A stretch of 32,860 nucleotides of DNA from an uncultured Acetatifactor sp. (GCA_910586485.1 CAJUIA010000038.1:1-32860), one strand, 5' to 3'. Shown: positions 1 to 9,425, numbered from the stretch's first letter. Notes: generated by a model from the sequence alone, not told the origin. Made by a program: numbers and translations.

Positions 1-42
1 CAGGGATTCATAAAGAAAGATAGGGAAAATGCCAACGATTAC

Positions 43-99
43 TTGACACAAACAGTTTTAATCCGTATCTTGAAGAAGATAATTATTTTATGCTATACT
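43..99 (+). promoter_or_regulatory. Tandem sigma-A promoters for the diguanylate cyclase gene
   Basis: Two overlapping promoter-like signals are visible. The first is TTGACA (43-48), a 17-nt spacer, and TATCTT (66-71). The second is TTGAAG (70-75), an 18-nt spacer, and TATACT (94-99), preceded by TGC (extended -10). Both point to the GTG start at 141. That both are used is inference. Confidence 0.6.
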
Positions 100-140
100 G
101 TCAATGGAACATATAGGCAGAAAGCCGATTAGGAGGAAGC

Positions 141-1823
141 GTGAAAGGTAAAAAGCTGGTACTGAAAATCATAGGAGCAGCGTTTGTGCTGGCCAGTACC
201 TTGTTTTGGATTTCCAGGGTTGACGGCATGATCACGGAGGAGCTTGAAGCAGCGTCGGAATGTGTGATTTTGGACGATGCCTGGGAGGTGACGATCAATG
301 AGACCGTTTATGCGGATGTCCTACTGACAGAGCTTCGTTTCCCGGCGGTGAGAAAGGGTGATCGGATTACCATGCAGCGAGTGCTTCCATCTGATTGGGA
401 GCTGGTCGAGGGGGCTCTGCGCTTTTATGTTCGGCATAACGCCGTCAGGATGTATATCGACGGCAGTCAGATTTATGAGTACGGAAATGACAGGCTGGCG
501 GCAGGAAAGACCCTTGGCAGCGGATACCAGTTTGTAAAGTTTCCGGGCGAATATAAGGGAAAGACCCTGCGGATAGAGCTTGTCATGGCTGAGGATAAGG
601 TGTTTACAAAGCTGGATTCCGTGAGGATTTATGAGTGGGAAAATGCCTATCGGCTCATTGTCACGGAGGGAAGGCTTCCTTTGTTCTGTGGCAGTTTTTT
701 GATTCTTTTTGGTCTGATTGTCTGCGGGATTACCGCAGTTGCGCTGATTTTTTCTACAAAGTATGTACGCCTGTTCTGTATTTCAGTCTTTTCCCTCTGC
801 ATGGGATTGTGGACACTTTCCTATTACAATATCATGCAGATTTTTACCATACCTCTTTATTCCGTTTCCCTGATCAATTATCTTGCCCTGTATCTGGCGC
901 CGATTCCTCTGACGGTCTACATCAGGGAAGAGGTGGAAAATTTAAAGAGCAGGATCTTGAAGATATTTTATTGGATCTTTTTTGTCACGGAGGTGACGGC
1001 AGTCTGTGCCGCCATATTGCTTCATGCCTTTGATATTGTACATATGGCGGGAATTCTCAAATACATGCAGGCTGTCCTGATGGGAGGGATGCTGTTTTTC
1101 CTGGTGGTGCTGTTGATGAATCTAAAGTTTCCGAAACTGGAAAACAGACTGTCCGTGGCAGGGCTGCTGGTGGTGGTTGTCTGCGTTGCCTATGACATGC
1201 TTGGTTACAATTTGGGGCGCTATTTAGGCAGTGATGCTTTTAATTTGAAGGGCGTTTCCTCCTGCGGGATCATGATTTTTATCTGCATTCTGTTCGTTTC
1301 CTTCTATCTGGAGATGACGCAAAGGATGATGGAGCAGAAGGAGCGGAATTTCCTGATTAAAAGCGCCTATACGGACGAGCTGACCAGAATTCATAACAGG
1401 CGTTACTGCATGGAATATATGGAAAAGCTTAAGGAGCAGAAAAACTTTAATTATACGGTGATATGCTTTGACGTAAACAATTTAAAGGTTACCAACGATA
1501 CGTATGGCCATGCCAGGGGAGATGTATTGCTAAAGTGCGCGGCCGAGGTTCTGGAGCAGACCTTTGGCGAACAGGGCCTTGTGGCCAGAATGGGCGGGGA
1601 CGAGTTTGTGGCCATTCTGGAAACTGCGGAGGAAGTGCGGATTGGTATGCTGATAGAGCAGTTTTTACAGAATGTTTCCAAAAAAAATCGGACGGTCAAG
1701 GATTTAAACATGTCTATTGCTTACGGATACGCCTGCGGCAGCCAGAGCAGTAGTGAGATTGAGAAGGTGTATCAGAAGGCAGACGATAATATGTATGAGA
1801 AGAAAAAGCAAATGAAGGCGTAA
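141..1823 (+). CDS. Membrane diguanylate cyclase: extracytoplasmic domain, 7 TM helices, GGDEF
   Basis: Predicted 560-residue enzyme that makes c-di-GMP from two GTP. A membrane helix (about residues 7-24) is followed by an extracytoplasmic region (25-175), about seven hydrophobic helices (180-393), and a cytoplasmic GGDEF domain (405-560). The layout resembles 7TMR-DISM-type sensor cyclases. The active-site GGDEF (485-489) is intact, and DELTRIHNRR (from about 412) is the usual start of the domain. The product-inhibition RxxD expected nine residues before GGDEF is absent (GEQG there), so feedback inhibition at this site is unlikely. The start is GTG at 141, with AGGAGG at 131-136. The next gene begins 28 bp after the stop and encodes an EAL protein, so synthesis and breakdown of c-di-GMP are probably encoded in one operon. 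The ligand is unknown. Confidence 0.88.
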   Translation: MKGKKLVLKIIGAAFVLASTLFWISRVDGMITEELEAASECVILDDAWEVTINETVYADVLLTELRFPAVRKGDRITMQRVLPSDWELVEGALRFYVRHNAVRMYIDGSQIYEYGNDRLAAGKTLGSGYQFVKFPGEYKGKTLRIELVMAEDKVFTKLDSVRIYEWENAYRLIVTEGRLPLFCGSFLILFGLIVCGITAVALIFSTKYVRLFCISVFSLCMGLWTLSYYNIMQIFTIPLYSVSLINYLALYLAPIPLTVYIREEVENLKSRILKIFYWIFFVTEVTAVCAAILLHAFDIVHMAGILKYMQAVLMGGMLFFLVVLLMNLKFPKLENRLSVAGLLVVVVCVAYDMLGYNLGRYLGSDAFNLKGVSSCGIMIFICILFVSFYLEMTQRMMEQKERNFLIKSAYTDELTRIHNRRYCMEYMEKLKEQKNFNYTVICFDVNNLKVTNDTYGHARGDVLLKCAAEVLEQTFGEQGLVARMGGDEFVAILETAEEVRIGMLIEQFLQNVSKKNRTVKDLNMSIAYGYACGSQSSSEIEKVYQKADDNMYEKKKQMKA

Positions 1824-1851
1824 ATGCAGCCGGACGAAAGGATGTGGTCTT

Positions 1852-4779
1852 ATGAAGCAGGCGTTAAAGCGTACACGAAAGAGACCCGTTGCGGCAGTGT
1901 GTATCCTGTTGGGACTGGGGATATTGAGTTTCTTTTTTGTATTTTGGAAGGGTGATGCTTACGCTGCGGAGAGGCGGGTGGTGAAGGTTGCCTTTTTCCC
2001 CATGGACGGATACCATATAACGGGCCCGGACGGAAGCTATGACGGCATGGATGTTGCTTATTTAGAAGCGCTGTGCGATTACGTGGACTGGGAGATCGAA
2101 TATGTGGAGTGTGCCAGCTGGGAGCAGGCTCTGCAGATGCTGGCGGAAAAAGAGGTGGATCTGGTGGGATCTGCACAGTATTCCGCGGAACGGGCTAAGG
2201 TTTACCAGTATGCGGATCTTGCCAGTGGGTATACCTTTGGCGTGATTGCTACCAATGCGGACGGAGTCATTGCTTATGAGGATTTTCTGGCCATGCGGCG
2301 GGTTTCCTTTGGCATGGTAAAGAATTACGTCAGACAGGAAGAGTTTCGGCAGTATCTTTCGGATCATGATATTGATTTTCCGGTGGTTCTGGAATACGAG
2401 TCAACGGAAGAGCTTCAACAGGCTCTGGATGCCGGAGAAATTGATGCTATGGTACATACCTTTACGGAGATCAGGGAGGGACAGCGTCTGATCGGACGGT
2501 TTGCGCCCCGGCCTTTCTATTATATTACCTATCAGGGCAATGATGACGTGCTGCGGGAGTTAAACCAGGGTATTGCAGATTTAAAAATCAATCAGCCGGA
2601 GCTGGAAGCGGAGCTGATGAATAGATTTTATTACAGCAGGTTTGACAAGGCGGCGCTGCTCACCACGGAAGAGAAGGAATATCTGGAGAACACGGAGCTG
2701 CTTACGGTGGGCTTCCTGGATGGGCATTATCCTTTTTCCTATGTGGAAGGCGGGGAATTTAAGGGACTGTCCAGAGAAATGCTGGAGAGCAGTATCTCTC
2801 TGACGGGACAGAAGCTTGTATATTTGGAGCTGAAGGATATGGAAGCCGCCAGAGAGGCTCTGGTGGAGGGAAAGATTGACATTCTGGTTTACAGCGCGGA
2901 TTCCAGAGACGTTTTGAGCAGGCATCATTTGACGGCTTCCCGTGAATATGCGGATATACCTTTGGTTTTGGTGACCAATAAGAACAGCAGCTTAGGAAAT
3001 ATCAAGACGCTGGGCACGGTGGCTTATCTGGAGGATGCGGCAAGGTCCGCGGCAATTCTGCAGAATGTTCAGATAAAGCTTTATGATACACAGCAGGATG
3101 GCATGACGGCGGTCAAAAACGGAGAGGTGGACGCGGTGCTTTGCGACGGGTATCTGGCGGAGCATCTGTTTCGGACTGATTTTCAATATGAAAACTTACA
3201 GATTAAAAATGTGTTTAAAAGCGAGTATCCGATTTCTGTGGTGGTGAGGGAAGAGGACGAGCTGCTTTCCGCGATTCTGGCCAAGACTATTACCTCCATT
3301 GATTATCGGGCGGTCAGCGAGTATATGCTGAAGGCGAATACCTACCCGCTGGCCAATCTCCGTACCTTTATCCGCAATCACAGCTCCGCGATCATTCTGA
3401 TCCTGACGGTGGTTCTGATCCTGGTGCTTCTGGTGGCAGGGCACATTATCAGGGATGAGAAGAAGATCCGCAAGCTGATGTACAAGGATACCTTTATGGA
3501 CATCTGGAATTTAAATTACCTGATCTACTGGGGGGAGCATAAGCTGCTGCCGGAGCACAAGGGCAGCTATGTGGTGGTGTATCTGAACGTGTCTCAGTTT
3601 CGACGTTATAATATCATTTACGGATGGGATGCCGGGGAGAAGCTGTTGGAGGGCATAGCGGAGCTTTTGAAGAGCAGCGTGGACAGAAAGCAGGAGATTT
3701 GTGCCAGAAATCAGGGTGACCGTTTTGCACTGCTTTTGAACTGCGGAAGCAGGGAAACCCTGCTGGAGCGGTTGAGCGTGCTGAAAGGCCAGGTGGAAGA
3801 TTATATCTATGCGGACACGGGAAATCGTATGCAGGTGCAGCTGGGAATCTATTTTATTGAGCAGCAGGTAAAGGATCTGCAGGTGGCTTTGAATTATGCC
3901 AGCCAGGCTTTGGATTTTACGGGAGATAAGGCGGATAACGCGGTAAAGGTCTATGACGGTGAGCTGGAGCAGATGCTCAAGGAGCGCCATCAGCGGGAAA
4001 AGCTGCTGCAGTCAGTGGAGGTGTGGAAGGACTTTGCGGTTTATTATCAGCCCAAGGTTGACATCCGTAGCGGGCAGATTGTTGGCGCAGAAGCATTGGT
4101 AAGGTTTTTGGATCCCACGGAGGGCGGAGCGGTAAAAGCGCCGGGCTTTTTCGTTCCCTATTATGAACAGACTGGAAAGATTACGGAGATTGACTTTTTC
4201 GTTTATGAATCTGTGTGCCGGATGCTGCGCAGGCGCTTGGACCAGGGGAAGAAGGTAGTTACCGTTTCCTGTAATTTTTCCAGAATGCACTTTATCAAGC
4301 CGGGGTTTGCGGAAAAGTTCGAAGAAATTTTGGACAGGTATCGGGTTGACAGAGAGCTGATCGAGGTGGAGATCACGGAAACACTTGTGATTGAGAAGCT
4401 GCAGCAGAACACGGTAAAGGAAACGCTGGATACCCTGCATCAAAAGGGAATTCATCTGTCCATCGACGATTTTGGGGCAGGCCATTCCTCTCTGGGAATC
4501 TTTGAGCAGGTTCCTGCTTCCGTGGTCAAGCTGGATCGCTCCTTCCTGTTAAATCAGCAGGATCACAACAGGCAGGTGGCGATCATGCGGGGTATCGTGA
4601 ATATGGCCCAGAATCTGGAGGCCCAGATCGTCTGCGAGGGTGTGGAGACGGAAGCGGACATCCGGCTGATGCAGGAGATCGGAGCCCATGTGGCACAGGG
4701 CTATTATTATTCCAGGCCTGTTCCGGAAGCAGAATTTGAGGAAAAGCTTTCCGGATCCGGGTATGGCGTGAAGAGCTGA
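1852..4779 (+). CDS. Periplasmic-binding-domain sensor with degenerate GGDEF and intact EAL phosphodiesterase
   Basis: A 975-residue membrane protein predicted to hydrolyse c-di-GMP. It has an N-terminal membrane/signal helix (13-33), two tandem SBP_bac_3-like solute-binding domains (about 40-265 and 275-500), a helix (511-533), a GGDEF-like domain (545-700) and EAL (715-970). The GGDEF signature is degraded to QGDRF (621-625), so this domain is probably not catalytic and may be regulatory. The EAL domain keeps EAL at 747-749, the ITE glutamate, DDFGAG from 872, the KLDRS lysine, EGVE at 929-932 and QGY, which are the metal-binding and catalytic positions of active enzymes. ATG at 1852 is preceded by AAAGGA at 1837-1842. 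The solute-binding domains suggest control by a small extracellular ligand, perhaps an amino acid, but the ligand cannot be read. The 3' end overlaps the convergent CapA-like gene by 73 bp. Confidence 0.88.
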   Translation: MKQALKRTRKRPVAAVCILLGLGILSFFFVFWKGDAYAAERRVVKVAFFPMDGYHITGPDGSYDGMDVAYLEALCDYVDWEIEYVECASWEQALQMLAEKEVDLVGSAQYSAERAKVYQYADLASGYTFGVIATNADGVIAYEDFLAMRRVSFGMVKNYVRQEEFRQYLSDHDIDFPVVLEYESTEELQQALDAGEIDAMVHTFTEIREGQRLIGRFAPRPFYYITYQGNDDVLRELNQGIADLKINQPELEAELMNRFYYSRFDKAALLTTEEKEYLENTELLTVGFLDGHYPFSYVEGGEFKGLSREMLESSISLTGQKLVYLELKDMEAAREALVEGKIDILVYSADSRDVLSRHHLTASREYADIPLVLVTNKNSSLGNIKTLGTVAYLEDAARSAAILQNVQIKLYDTQQDGMTAVKNGEVDAVLCDGYLAEHLFRTDFQYENLQIKNVFKSEYPISVVVREEDELLSAILAKTITSIDYRAVSEYMLKANTYPLANLRTFIRNHSSAIILILTVVLILVLLVAGHIIRDEKKIRKLMYKDTFMDIWNLNYLIYWGEHKLLPEHKGSYVVVYLNVSQFRRYNIIYGWDAGEKLLEGIAELLKSSVDRKQEICARNQGDRFALLLNCGSRETLLERLSVLKGQVEDYIYADTGNRMQVQLGIYFIEQQVKDLQVALNYASQALDFTGDKADNAVKVYDGELEQMLKERHQREKLLQSVEVWKDFAVYYQPKVDIRSGQIVGAEALVRFLDPTEGGAVKAPGFFVPYYEQTGKITEIDFFVYESVCRMLRRRLDQGKKVVTVSCNFSRMHFIKPGFAEKFEEILDRYRVDRELIEVEITETLVIEKLQQNTVKETLDTLHQKGIHLSIDDFGAGHSSLGIFEQVPASVVKLDRSFLLNQQDHNRQVAIMRGIVNMAQNLEAQIVCEGVETEADIRLMQEIGAHVAQGYYYSRPVPEAEFEEKLSGSGYGVKS

Positions 4780-6233
4780 TCCACGGTATATCTGCCGCCC
4801 TTATGCCAGGTGATGGCCAGGGGCGTTAAGGAATATTCCGTAATTTTATATCCGTCAGCAGAAGGCGACACGGTAAAACCTGCCATGCCGCCTTTTATGC
4901 TGACAGGTGCAGACTGGGCGCTGATGAAATTGCCCAGGGAATAAAAGATCAGCATCTCGTGTCCGTCCGCCGCCTGTAAAAGCTCTGCAGGCTGGAGGGC
5001 ATGGGGATGGGTGCCGATCACCACGTCCACATGATTCTCCAGGAAAACCTTTGTCCATTTTTTCTGATCTTCATCGGTCTCGTTGGAGTTTTCTGTGCCC
5101 CAGTGTACAAACACAATACAGAAATCCGCTTCCGTCCGGGCATCCGCAATATCCTTTTTGATTTTTTCTTCATCCTTCAGCAGATGCACCATGTGGGGAG
5201 CATCCTCCGGGATGCGGATGCCGTTTGTACCATAGGTATAGTTTAAGAGGGCAAAGCGGATTCCTTTTTTGGTCAAAATTTCGTAAGGGTGGTATTCCTG
5301 CTCTTCCTCTGTCTGGATTCCCAGGCAGGTGATACCCTGAGACGTAAAAAAGTCTTTCGTGGTCCGGACTCCCTCCCTGCCCTGGTCCAAGGCATGATTG
5401 GTGGCGCAGGTTACCACGTCAAAGCCGGCGTCGGCAATGGCTTCTCCTGCCTGCAGGGGAGTGCCGAAGCGGGGATAGTCGCTGTAAAGCTCCGGGCGGT
5501 CCACCAGGGGCGTTTCCTGATTGATGACGGCCACGTCGCTCTTATGAATCAGCTCTGTGAAATTTTCAAATAAAAAACTGAAATCCCCGTCGTTCTTAAG
5601 GCCATAGCGGTAGATGGGCTCATGGATCAGATTGTCCCCGAAGGCCAGAAAAGAAACGGCGGCATCTTCCAGGGTAAAGCCCCAGGAGTCCCATCTCCAG
5701 CAGGTGGTCTCGCCGTTAAAATCGGTGAATAAAAGGCGGTTTTGGGAGTCTGCCCGGCTGTAGAGGGCAATGTCTGCCAGATCCTTTCCCAGATAGGAGG
5801 ACATCCATTTTGGCCGGATTTCTCCCTGCATATATTCATAGACAAAGAGGTGCTGAGACCATTTGTTTTCGTCCTTTTCCACCCAGAAAGGCCGGTCTCT
5901 GCCGTAACGGCCTATTTTCCAGCAGAGCAGCACAAGCTCATCATGGCCGTCATTGTCAATATCGGCGGAAAGGGCCTTCTGCACCTTTACTCCGGCGGGA
6001 GAGGTCCAGATGATGCTGCCGGCGTTCCCCTGCCAGGTGACGGTGATTCTTCTGTGGCTGAGTTCAACCTGGTAATCACCTGTTTTGTCCGCAAAGGAAG
6101 CATTTTCCCAGCGGATTTTACGGGGCAGAAAAGCGCCGCTTCTCCACAGTCCATAAACCGAAGCAGCCGCCAGAAGCAGGGAAACGGCGGCTGCCATTGT
6201 GATTTTCAGTATCTTTTTCTTAGTCCCGTTCAT
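4707..6233 (-). CDS. Membrane-anchored CapA-family protein (poly-gamma-glutamate/capsule type)
   Basis: A 508-residue protein with one N-terminal membrane helix (8-30) and a large extracytoplasmic part. Residues 45-190 contain a DIDNDGHDEL segment, a calcium-loop pattern of FG-GAP/VCBS repeats, suggesting a beta-rich accessory domain. Residues 195-455 match the CapA/PGA_cap metallophosphatase-like fold: FGDNLIHEP near 197, NHALDQG near 279, HWGTE near 374, GTHPHALQ near 405 and YSLGNF near 432. In Bacillus, CapA/PgsA takes part in poly-gamma-glutamate synthesis, but no capB/capC partners are present here, so the substrate is open. The start at 6233 overlaps the DUF3160 gene by 14 bp, indicating translational coupling and membership in the ECF sigma operon. 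The 3' end runs 73 bp into the convergent EAL gene. Confidence 0.8.
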   Translation of the reverse strand: MNGTKKKILKITMAAAVSLLLAAASVYGLWRSGAFLPRKIRWENASFADKTGDYQVELSHRRITVTWQGNAGSIIWTSPAGVKVQKALSADIDNDGHDELVLLCWKIGRYGRDRPFWVEKDENKWSQHLFVYEYMQGEIRPKWMSSYLGKDLADIALYSRADSQNRLLFTDFNGETTCWRWDSWGFTLEDAAVSFLAFGDNLIHEPIYRYGLKNDGDFSFLFENFTELIHKSDVAVINQETPLVDRPELYSDYPRFGTPLQAGEAIADAGFDVVTCATNHALDQGREGVRTTKDFFTSQGITCLGIQTEEEQEYHPYEILTKKGIRFALLNYTYGTNGIRIPEDAPHMVHLLKDEEKIKKDIADARTEADFCIVFVHWGTENSNETDEDQKKWTKVFLENHVDVVIGTHPHALQPAELLQAADGHEMLIFYSLGNFISAQSAPVSIKGGMAGFTVSPSADGYKITEYSLTPLAITWHKGGRYTVDQLFTPYPDPESFSSNSASGTGLE

Positions 6234-8655
6234 AGCGATAGCTTTTCGTCCATTCCGGTTTTTCTACAGGGTTAGTGCGGATATAATTTCCGTCTTCGTC
6301 GGGCTGGCTTCCCGTCATTTGCCGCCACTTGCTGTCTGTTAATCTGTCTTCCGACGGCCAGGTAAACTGATAGAAGGAATAGACGCTTCCTCTGGCAATT
6401 TTTAAGTCACCGTCCACCTTTACCACCACATAAATGTTGGAGGGCTTGCCGGTGGCAATTTCCAGTACCAGTCCGCCTGCAGGGTCGGTGGCGATGTCGG
6501 CTGTTATGGGTGCAGGACATTCCGCAGCATCAACCCATTCGTCATTTGCCGCAGACTTTGCCGTTTCAAGCCAGAAATGCTCGATACTGCCGCCGTAGCC
6601 CCGGATAAAGTCGTATTCCGCATCCGTTAAGGTTTCATCCCGCAGCTCCTTGTTGGAGATGGTAAGCAGCTGCCCTGCCATCCGGGCCAGCAGGGACAGG
6701 TTTTCCTCATCCTGCGGGGAAAGTACGCCGTATTCCTTAAGCCCCTGGGCGGTGCGCTCTGCAAGGGAGGCAAATCTGGCATATACAGTCGGCTCCGGCT
6801 CCACATATCCTCTGTCGTCTATGTCTTCATCCCAGTCACCTCCCATTTCCGCAACCACCTGCTTGGAATAGAGGATGGTATCATGTTTTAATTCCGCAAA
6901 GCTTCCGGCAAAGCATTCCAGATTCTTTTTGGTCCATTCCCTGCTCTGCATAAAGGAGGGATACCCTTCGCCTTTTTCCTCCAGCAGAGGACGGAGGGTA
7001 TTCAGCCAGCCGGAGTAAAGACTGGCGGACCATAAGGCTTCGTTTTCCATGGATAAGCCCTTGCGCAGCATTTCCATGTTTTCCGCATAATTTGCATAGT
7101 CCATGACGCCGCTTGCGGTCAAAATTTCCAGGGCGGGGTCGCTTCCCAAAGCAGCGGCTGCGTCCAGCACGTCCGGGAGCATCCGCCGTTCTCCGCTGCT
7201 GTTTTCGCCTACGCTTGAGTAGACCAGCTTCTGCATGATTGCGGCGTCAATGGTAAAGCGCTGGCCCATAAAGCGGAAGCCGGGAATGACATTGCTTTCG
7301 CCGTCGTCAATGGGAATGGAATTGACGGCGGGGGCGGGCAGGCTGCCGGTCAAGGTATGGAAGGCCTCAAAGGCGGCGCTGTTTCCGGGCAGGTCCTCCA
7401 CGGACACGTCTTCTCCGTAAGCTTCCCGGAGGGCCTGGGCATATTCGCTCACACCCAGATCGTCGCTGGACCCGGAGAAAAAGGAGGTTACCGCATAGAT
7501 TGCCTTCCAGGTCCGGTAAGCTTCGCCGTCAGAGGCCAGGGCCAGGGTGATCAGAAGCGCGCTTTGGTCCAGGCTTTCGCTTTCCTGCCGGAAATGGATT
7601 CGGCCGTACCACATCATGGCCTTAAAGTATTGTTCCAACGCCGGATCACCCTCGTAGTATCCCCTGGGAATATACTGTGTATAGTCCTCAAAATCGCCGG
7701 TGATGGCGGATATGGCGATGCTGTCCGCGCTGTTGATGCCGTCCAGCTCATATTTAACGGTGTCCGCCACATCATCTGGAATGGCGGTAGTCTCATCCAG
7801 CAGGCAGGCTCCCACGGTGAAGAAGGCCACATTGCGCAGGGCTGCTTCCTCCCATTCGCTGCCCTTCAGCCTTTCATACTGGGTAATGCTGTTCTCCAGC
7901 ATGGCGTTACTCAGCGCCATGAGGCTGTCCGAAAGATAGTTCCGCTCCGTATTTCGCAGCAGATAACTGAAATACAAATGATAGGTGTGCATCAGGGAAT
8001 CCACCGTTATAAAATTGGGAATCTGGGCATATCTGTTGTATTCGTATATTTCAAAGAATTCGTTATCACCGTTGGCGTCCACATAAAAGGCATTTTGCGC
8101 AAGCAGGACTTCCTGTTCGTCATAAAGATAAAACTGATCCAGATTTGTAATATTGCTCAAATCCGTTTCCACGGTATAGGGTGTCGTGTCCGGAGCCTGC
8201 ATAAGCGTTTCCTGATTTCCAGACGCTGCGGAGAGCAGCATGGGCCGGCCGGACATTTCTGCCAGGGTGAGGACAGGGGTATCCCTGGGAGCTGTTTCAG
8301 AGTCCGGAACGGTTCCGTCTTCTTGGGATGAGGTACTTCCTGTAGTGCCGTCATTTGCGGTTTCCGGGCCGGGGGTGGAAAACTGTGCCACCATCGGGCC
8401 GGAATCCTCCGTGTTGCCTCCGGAATTTTGGCCCTCCGGCAGGTGCAGCAAAAGAGCTGTGCCTACGGCCACAAGGCACAGGCAGGCGGCCGCCAGCCCT
8501 CCGGTCTGCCAAAGGGGTCGTTTTCCACGCCGGAATTCTTTCCTGCTGCCGGCGGGAGGCTCGGTGTTTTCTGCTTCCTCCACGATGTTATCGCTGATCT
8601 GAGTAATGCCCCGGTATATTTTTTCACTCTTTTGTGTGTTCTTATTGTCTTTCAT
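6220..8655 (-). CDS. DUF3160 ectodomain protein with anti-sigma-like N-terminus
   Basis: An 811-residue single-pass membrane protein. A charged cytoplasmic N-terminus (1-47, containing KIYRGITQISDNIVEEA) is followed by a membrane helix (about 52-71), a Ser/Thr/Pro/Gly-rich linker (75-125) and an ectodomain (about 175-790). The ectodomain matches DUF3160, including the characteristic NFITVDSLMHTYHLYF near 215. The N-terminal segment resembles the short cytoplasmic pieces of clostridial proteins encoded just after ECF sigma factors. The gene overlaps the sigma gene by 4 bp (ATGA). I infer that it is the cognate anti-sigma factor, with the DUF3160 part sensing the cell surface. The DUF3160 assignment is firmer than the anti-sigma role. 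The biochemical function of DUF3160 is unknown to me. Confidence 0.78.
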   Translation of the reverse strand: MKDNKNTQKSEKIYRGITQISDNIVEEAENTEPPAGSRKEFRRGKRPLWQTGGLAAACLCLVAVGTALLLHLPEGQNSGGNTEDSGPMVAQFSTPGPETANDGTTGSTSSQEDGTVPDSETAPRDTPVLTLAEMSGRPMLLSAASGNQETLMQAPDTTPYTVETDLSNITNLDQFYLYDEQEVLLAQNAFYVDANGDNEFFEIYEYNRYAQIPNFITVDSLMHTYHLYFSYLLRNTERNYLSDSLMALSNAMLENSITQYERLKGSEWEEAALRNVAFFTVGACLLDETTAIPDDVADTVKYELDGINSADSIAISAITGDFEDYTQYIPRGYYEGDPALEQYFKAMMWYGRIHFRQESESLDQSALLITLALASDGEAYRTWKAIYAVTSFFSGSSDDLGVSEYAQALREAYGEDVSVEDLPGNSAAFEAFHTLTGSLPAPAVNSIPIDDGESNVIPGFRFMGQRFTIDAAIMQKLVYSSVGENSSGERRMLPDVLDAAAALGSDPALEILTASGVMDYANYAENMEMLRKGLSMENEALWSASLYSGWLNTLRPLLEEKGEGYPSFMQSREWTKKNLECFAGSFAELKHDTILYSKQVVAEMGGDWDEDIDDRGYVEPEPTVYARFASLAERTAQGLKEYGVLSPQDEENLSLLARMAGQLLTISNKELRDETLTDAEYDFIRGYGGSIEHFWLETAKSAANDEWVDAAECPAPITADIATDPAGGLVLEIATGKPSNIYVVVKVDGDLKIARGSVYSFYQFTWPSEDRLTDSKWRQMTGSQPDEDGNYIRTNPVEKPEWTKSYRYERD

Positions 8656-9209
8656 AGATAGATTTCCTCCCTTTCAAGAGCAGCCTTCAGGCTCAGGCGC
8701 AGCCTGTACATTTTTTTCGTAAGCCTGGGGGCCGGAATATTCCATTGGTCCGCCAGCTCGTTCAAAGCTCTGCCGTGCCAGTAGCGAAGCACAAACAGCA
8801 CCCGGTCTTCCCCTGGCAGCGAGAGCAGCCAGGTGTCGATACATCTGCCCAGCGCGGCGTCTTCCAGTTCCTGTTCTACGCTTTTGGGTGAGGGGATGCA
8901 GTCCTCCAGCTCGTCAAGGAGCTGATTGATTCCCTGATACCTTTTCAGAGCATGATTTTTGCGCCAGCGGTTAATGGAGATATTGCGCACGATCCTGCAA
9001 AGCCATGCCTTCAGGCTTTTGGGGCGCTGGGGCGGTATCTGATTCCAGGCCTCGATCCAGGTATCATTGACGCATTCCTCAGCATCCTCTCTGTCAGACA
9101 GCAGGTTCATGGCAATGCTGCCGCACAGAGCGCCGTATTTCCGGTTTGTTTCTGCAATGGCGTTTTCATTGCGGTCCCAGTACAGATCCATGATCTGAGA
9201 ATCTTCCAT
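8652..9209 (-). CDS. ECF-type RNA polymerase sigma factor
   Basis: A 185-residue sigma-70 family protein of the extracytoplasmic-function class, with only regions 2 and 4. Region 2 covers about residues 8-78, including DREDAEECVNDTWIEAWNQI and AWLCRIVRN, the core-binding and -10 recognition helices. Region 4 covers about 120-178, including a VLFVLRYWHGRALNELAD helix pair. The chosen start is ATG at 9209, with GGGGAAGGGG about 10 bp upstream; in-frame ATGs at 9218 and 9251 would add 3 or 14 residues. The stop overlaps the start of the DUF3160/anti-sigma-like gene, the usual arrangement for an ECF sigma factor and its regulator. It probably directs transcription of its own operon, including the CapA-like gene. 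Confidence 0.9.
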   Translation of the reverse strand: MEDSQIMDLYWDRNENAIAETNRKYGALCGSIAMNLLSDREDAEECVNDTWIEAWNQIPPQRPKSLKAWLCRIVRNISINRWRKNHALKRYQGINQLLDELEDCIPSPKSVEQELEDAALGRCIDTWLLSLPGEDRVLFVLRYWHGRALNELADQWNIPAPRLTKKMYRLRLSLKAALEREEIYL

Positions 9210-9265
9210 TATTAACATCCCCTTCCCCTTCATTTGCTTGAAAGCTTTCACCTGATATGTCGAAA

Positions 9266-9310
9266 TTTAGACCGGAATATTCCCGGAAACCCTGAAAAAA
9301 GTTGGTTACC
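9266..9310 (-). promoter_or_regulatory. Tentative ECF-type autoregulatory promoter
   Basis: On the minus strand upstream of the sigma gene, GGTAACC (9304-9310) resembles the AAC-containing -35 of ECF promoters and is followed by a T-rich spacer. Candidate -10 elements (CGGGA, or CGGTCTAAAT further on) are not at a clearly standard distance. A palindromic GGAATATTCC lies between them. This is a weak call. Confidence 0.28.
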
Positions 9311-9425
9311 TGTCCATCCTATCATATTTATAAGGCTTTTGCCATATTCGCTTATCTGGATTTATCGGCGGGTTTGTGTTATGCTGATAGCAGATCAGGA
9401 CAACGGAAGGGAGATGTTTTTATAA

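Noticed and set aside
7357..8331. 324-codon plus-strand open frame opposite the DUF3160 gene
   Set aside because: It is a mirror of a well-supported gene, has no good binding site, and its product shows no recognisable motif or normal composition.
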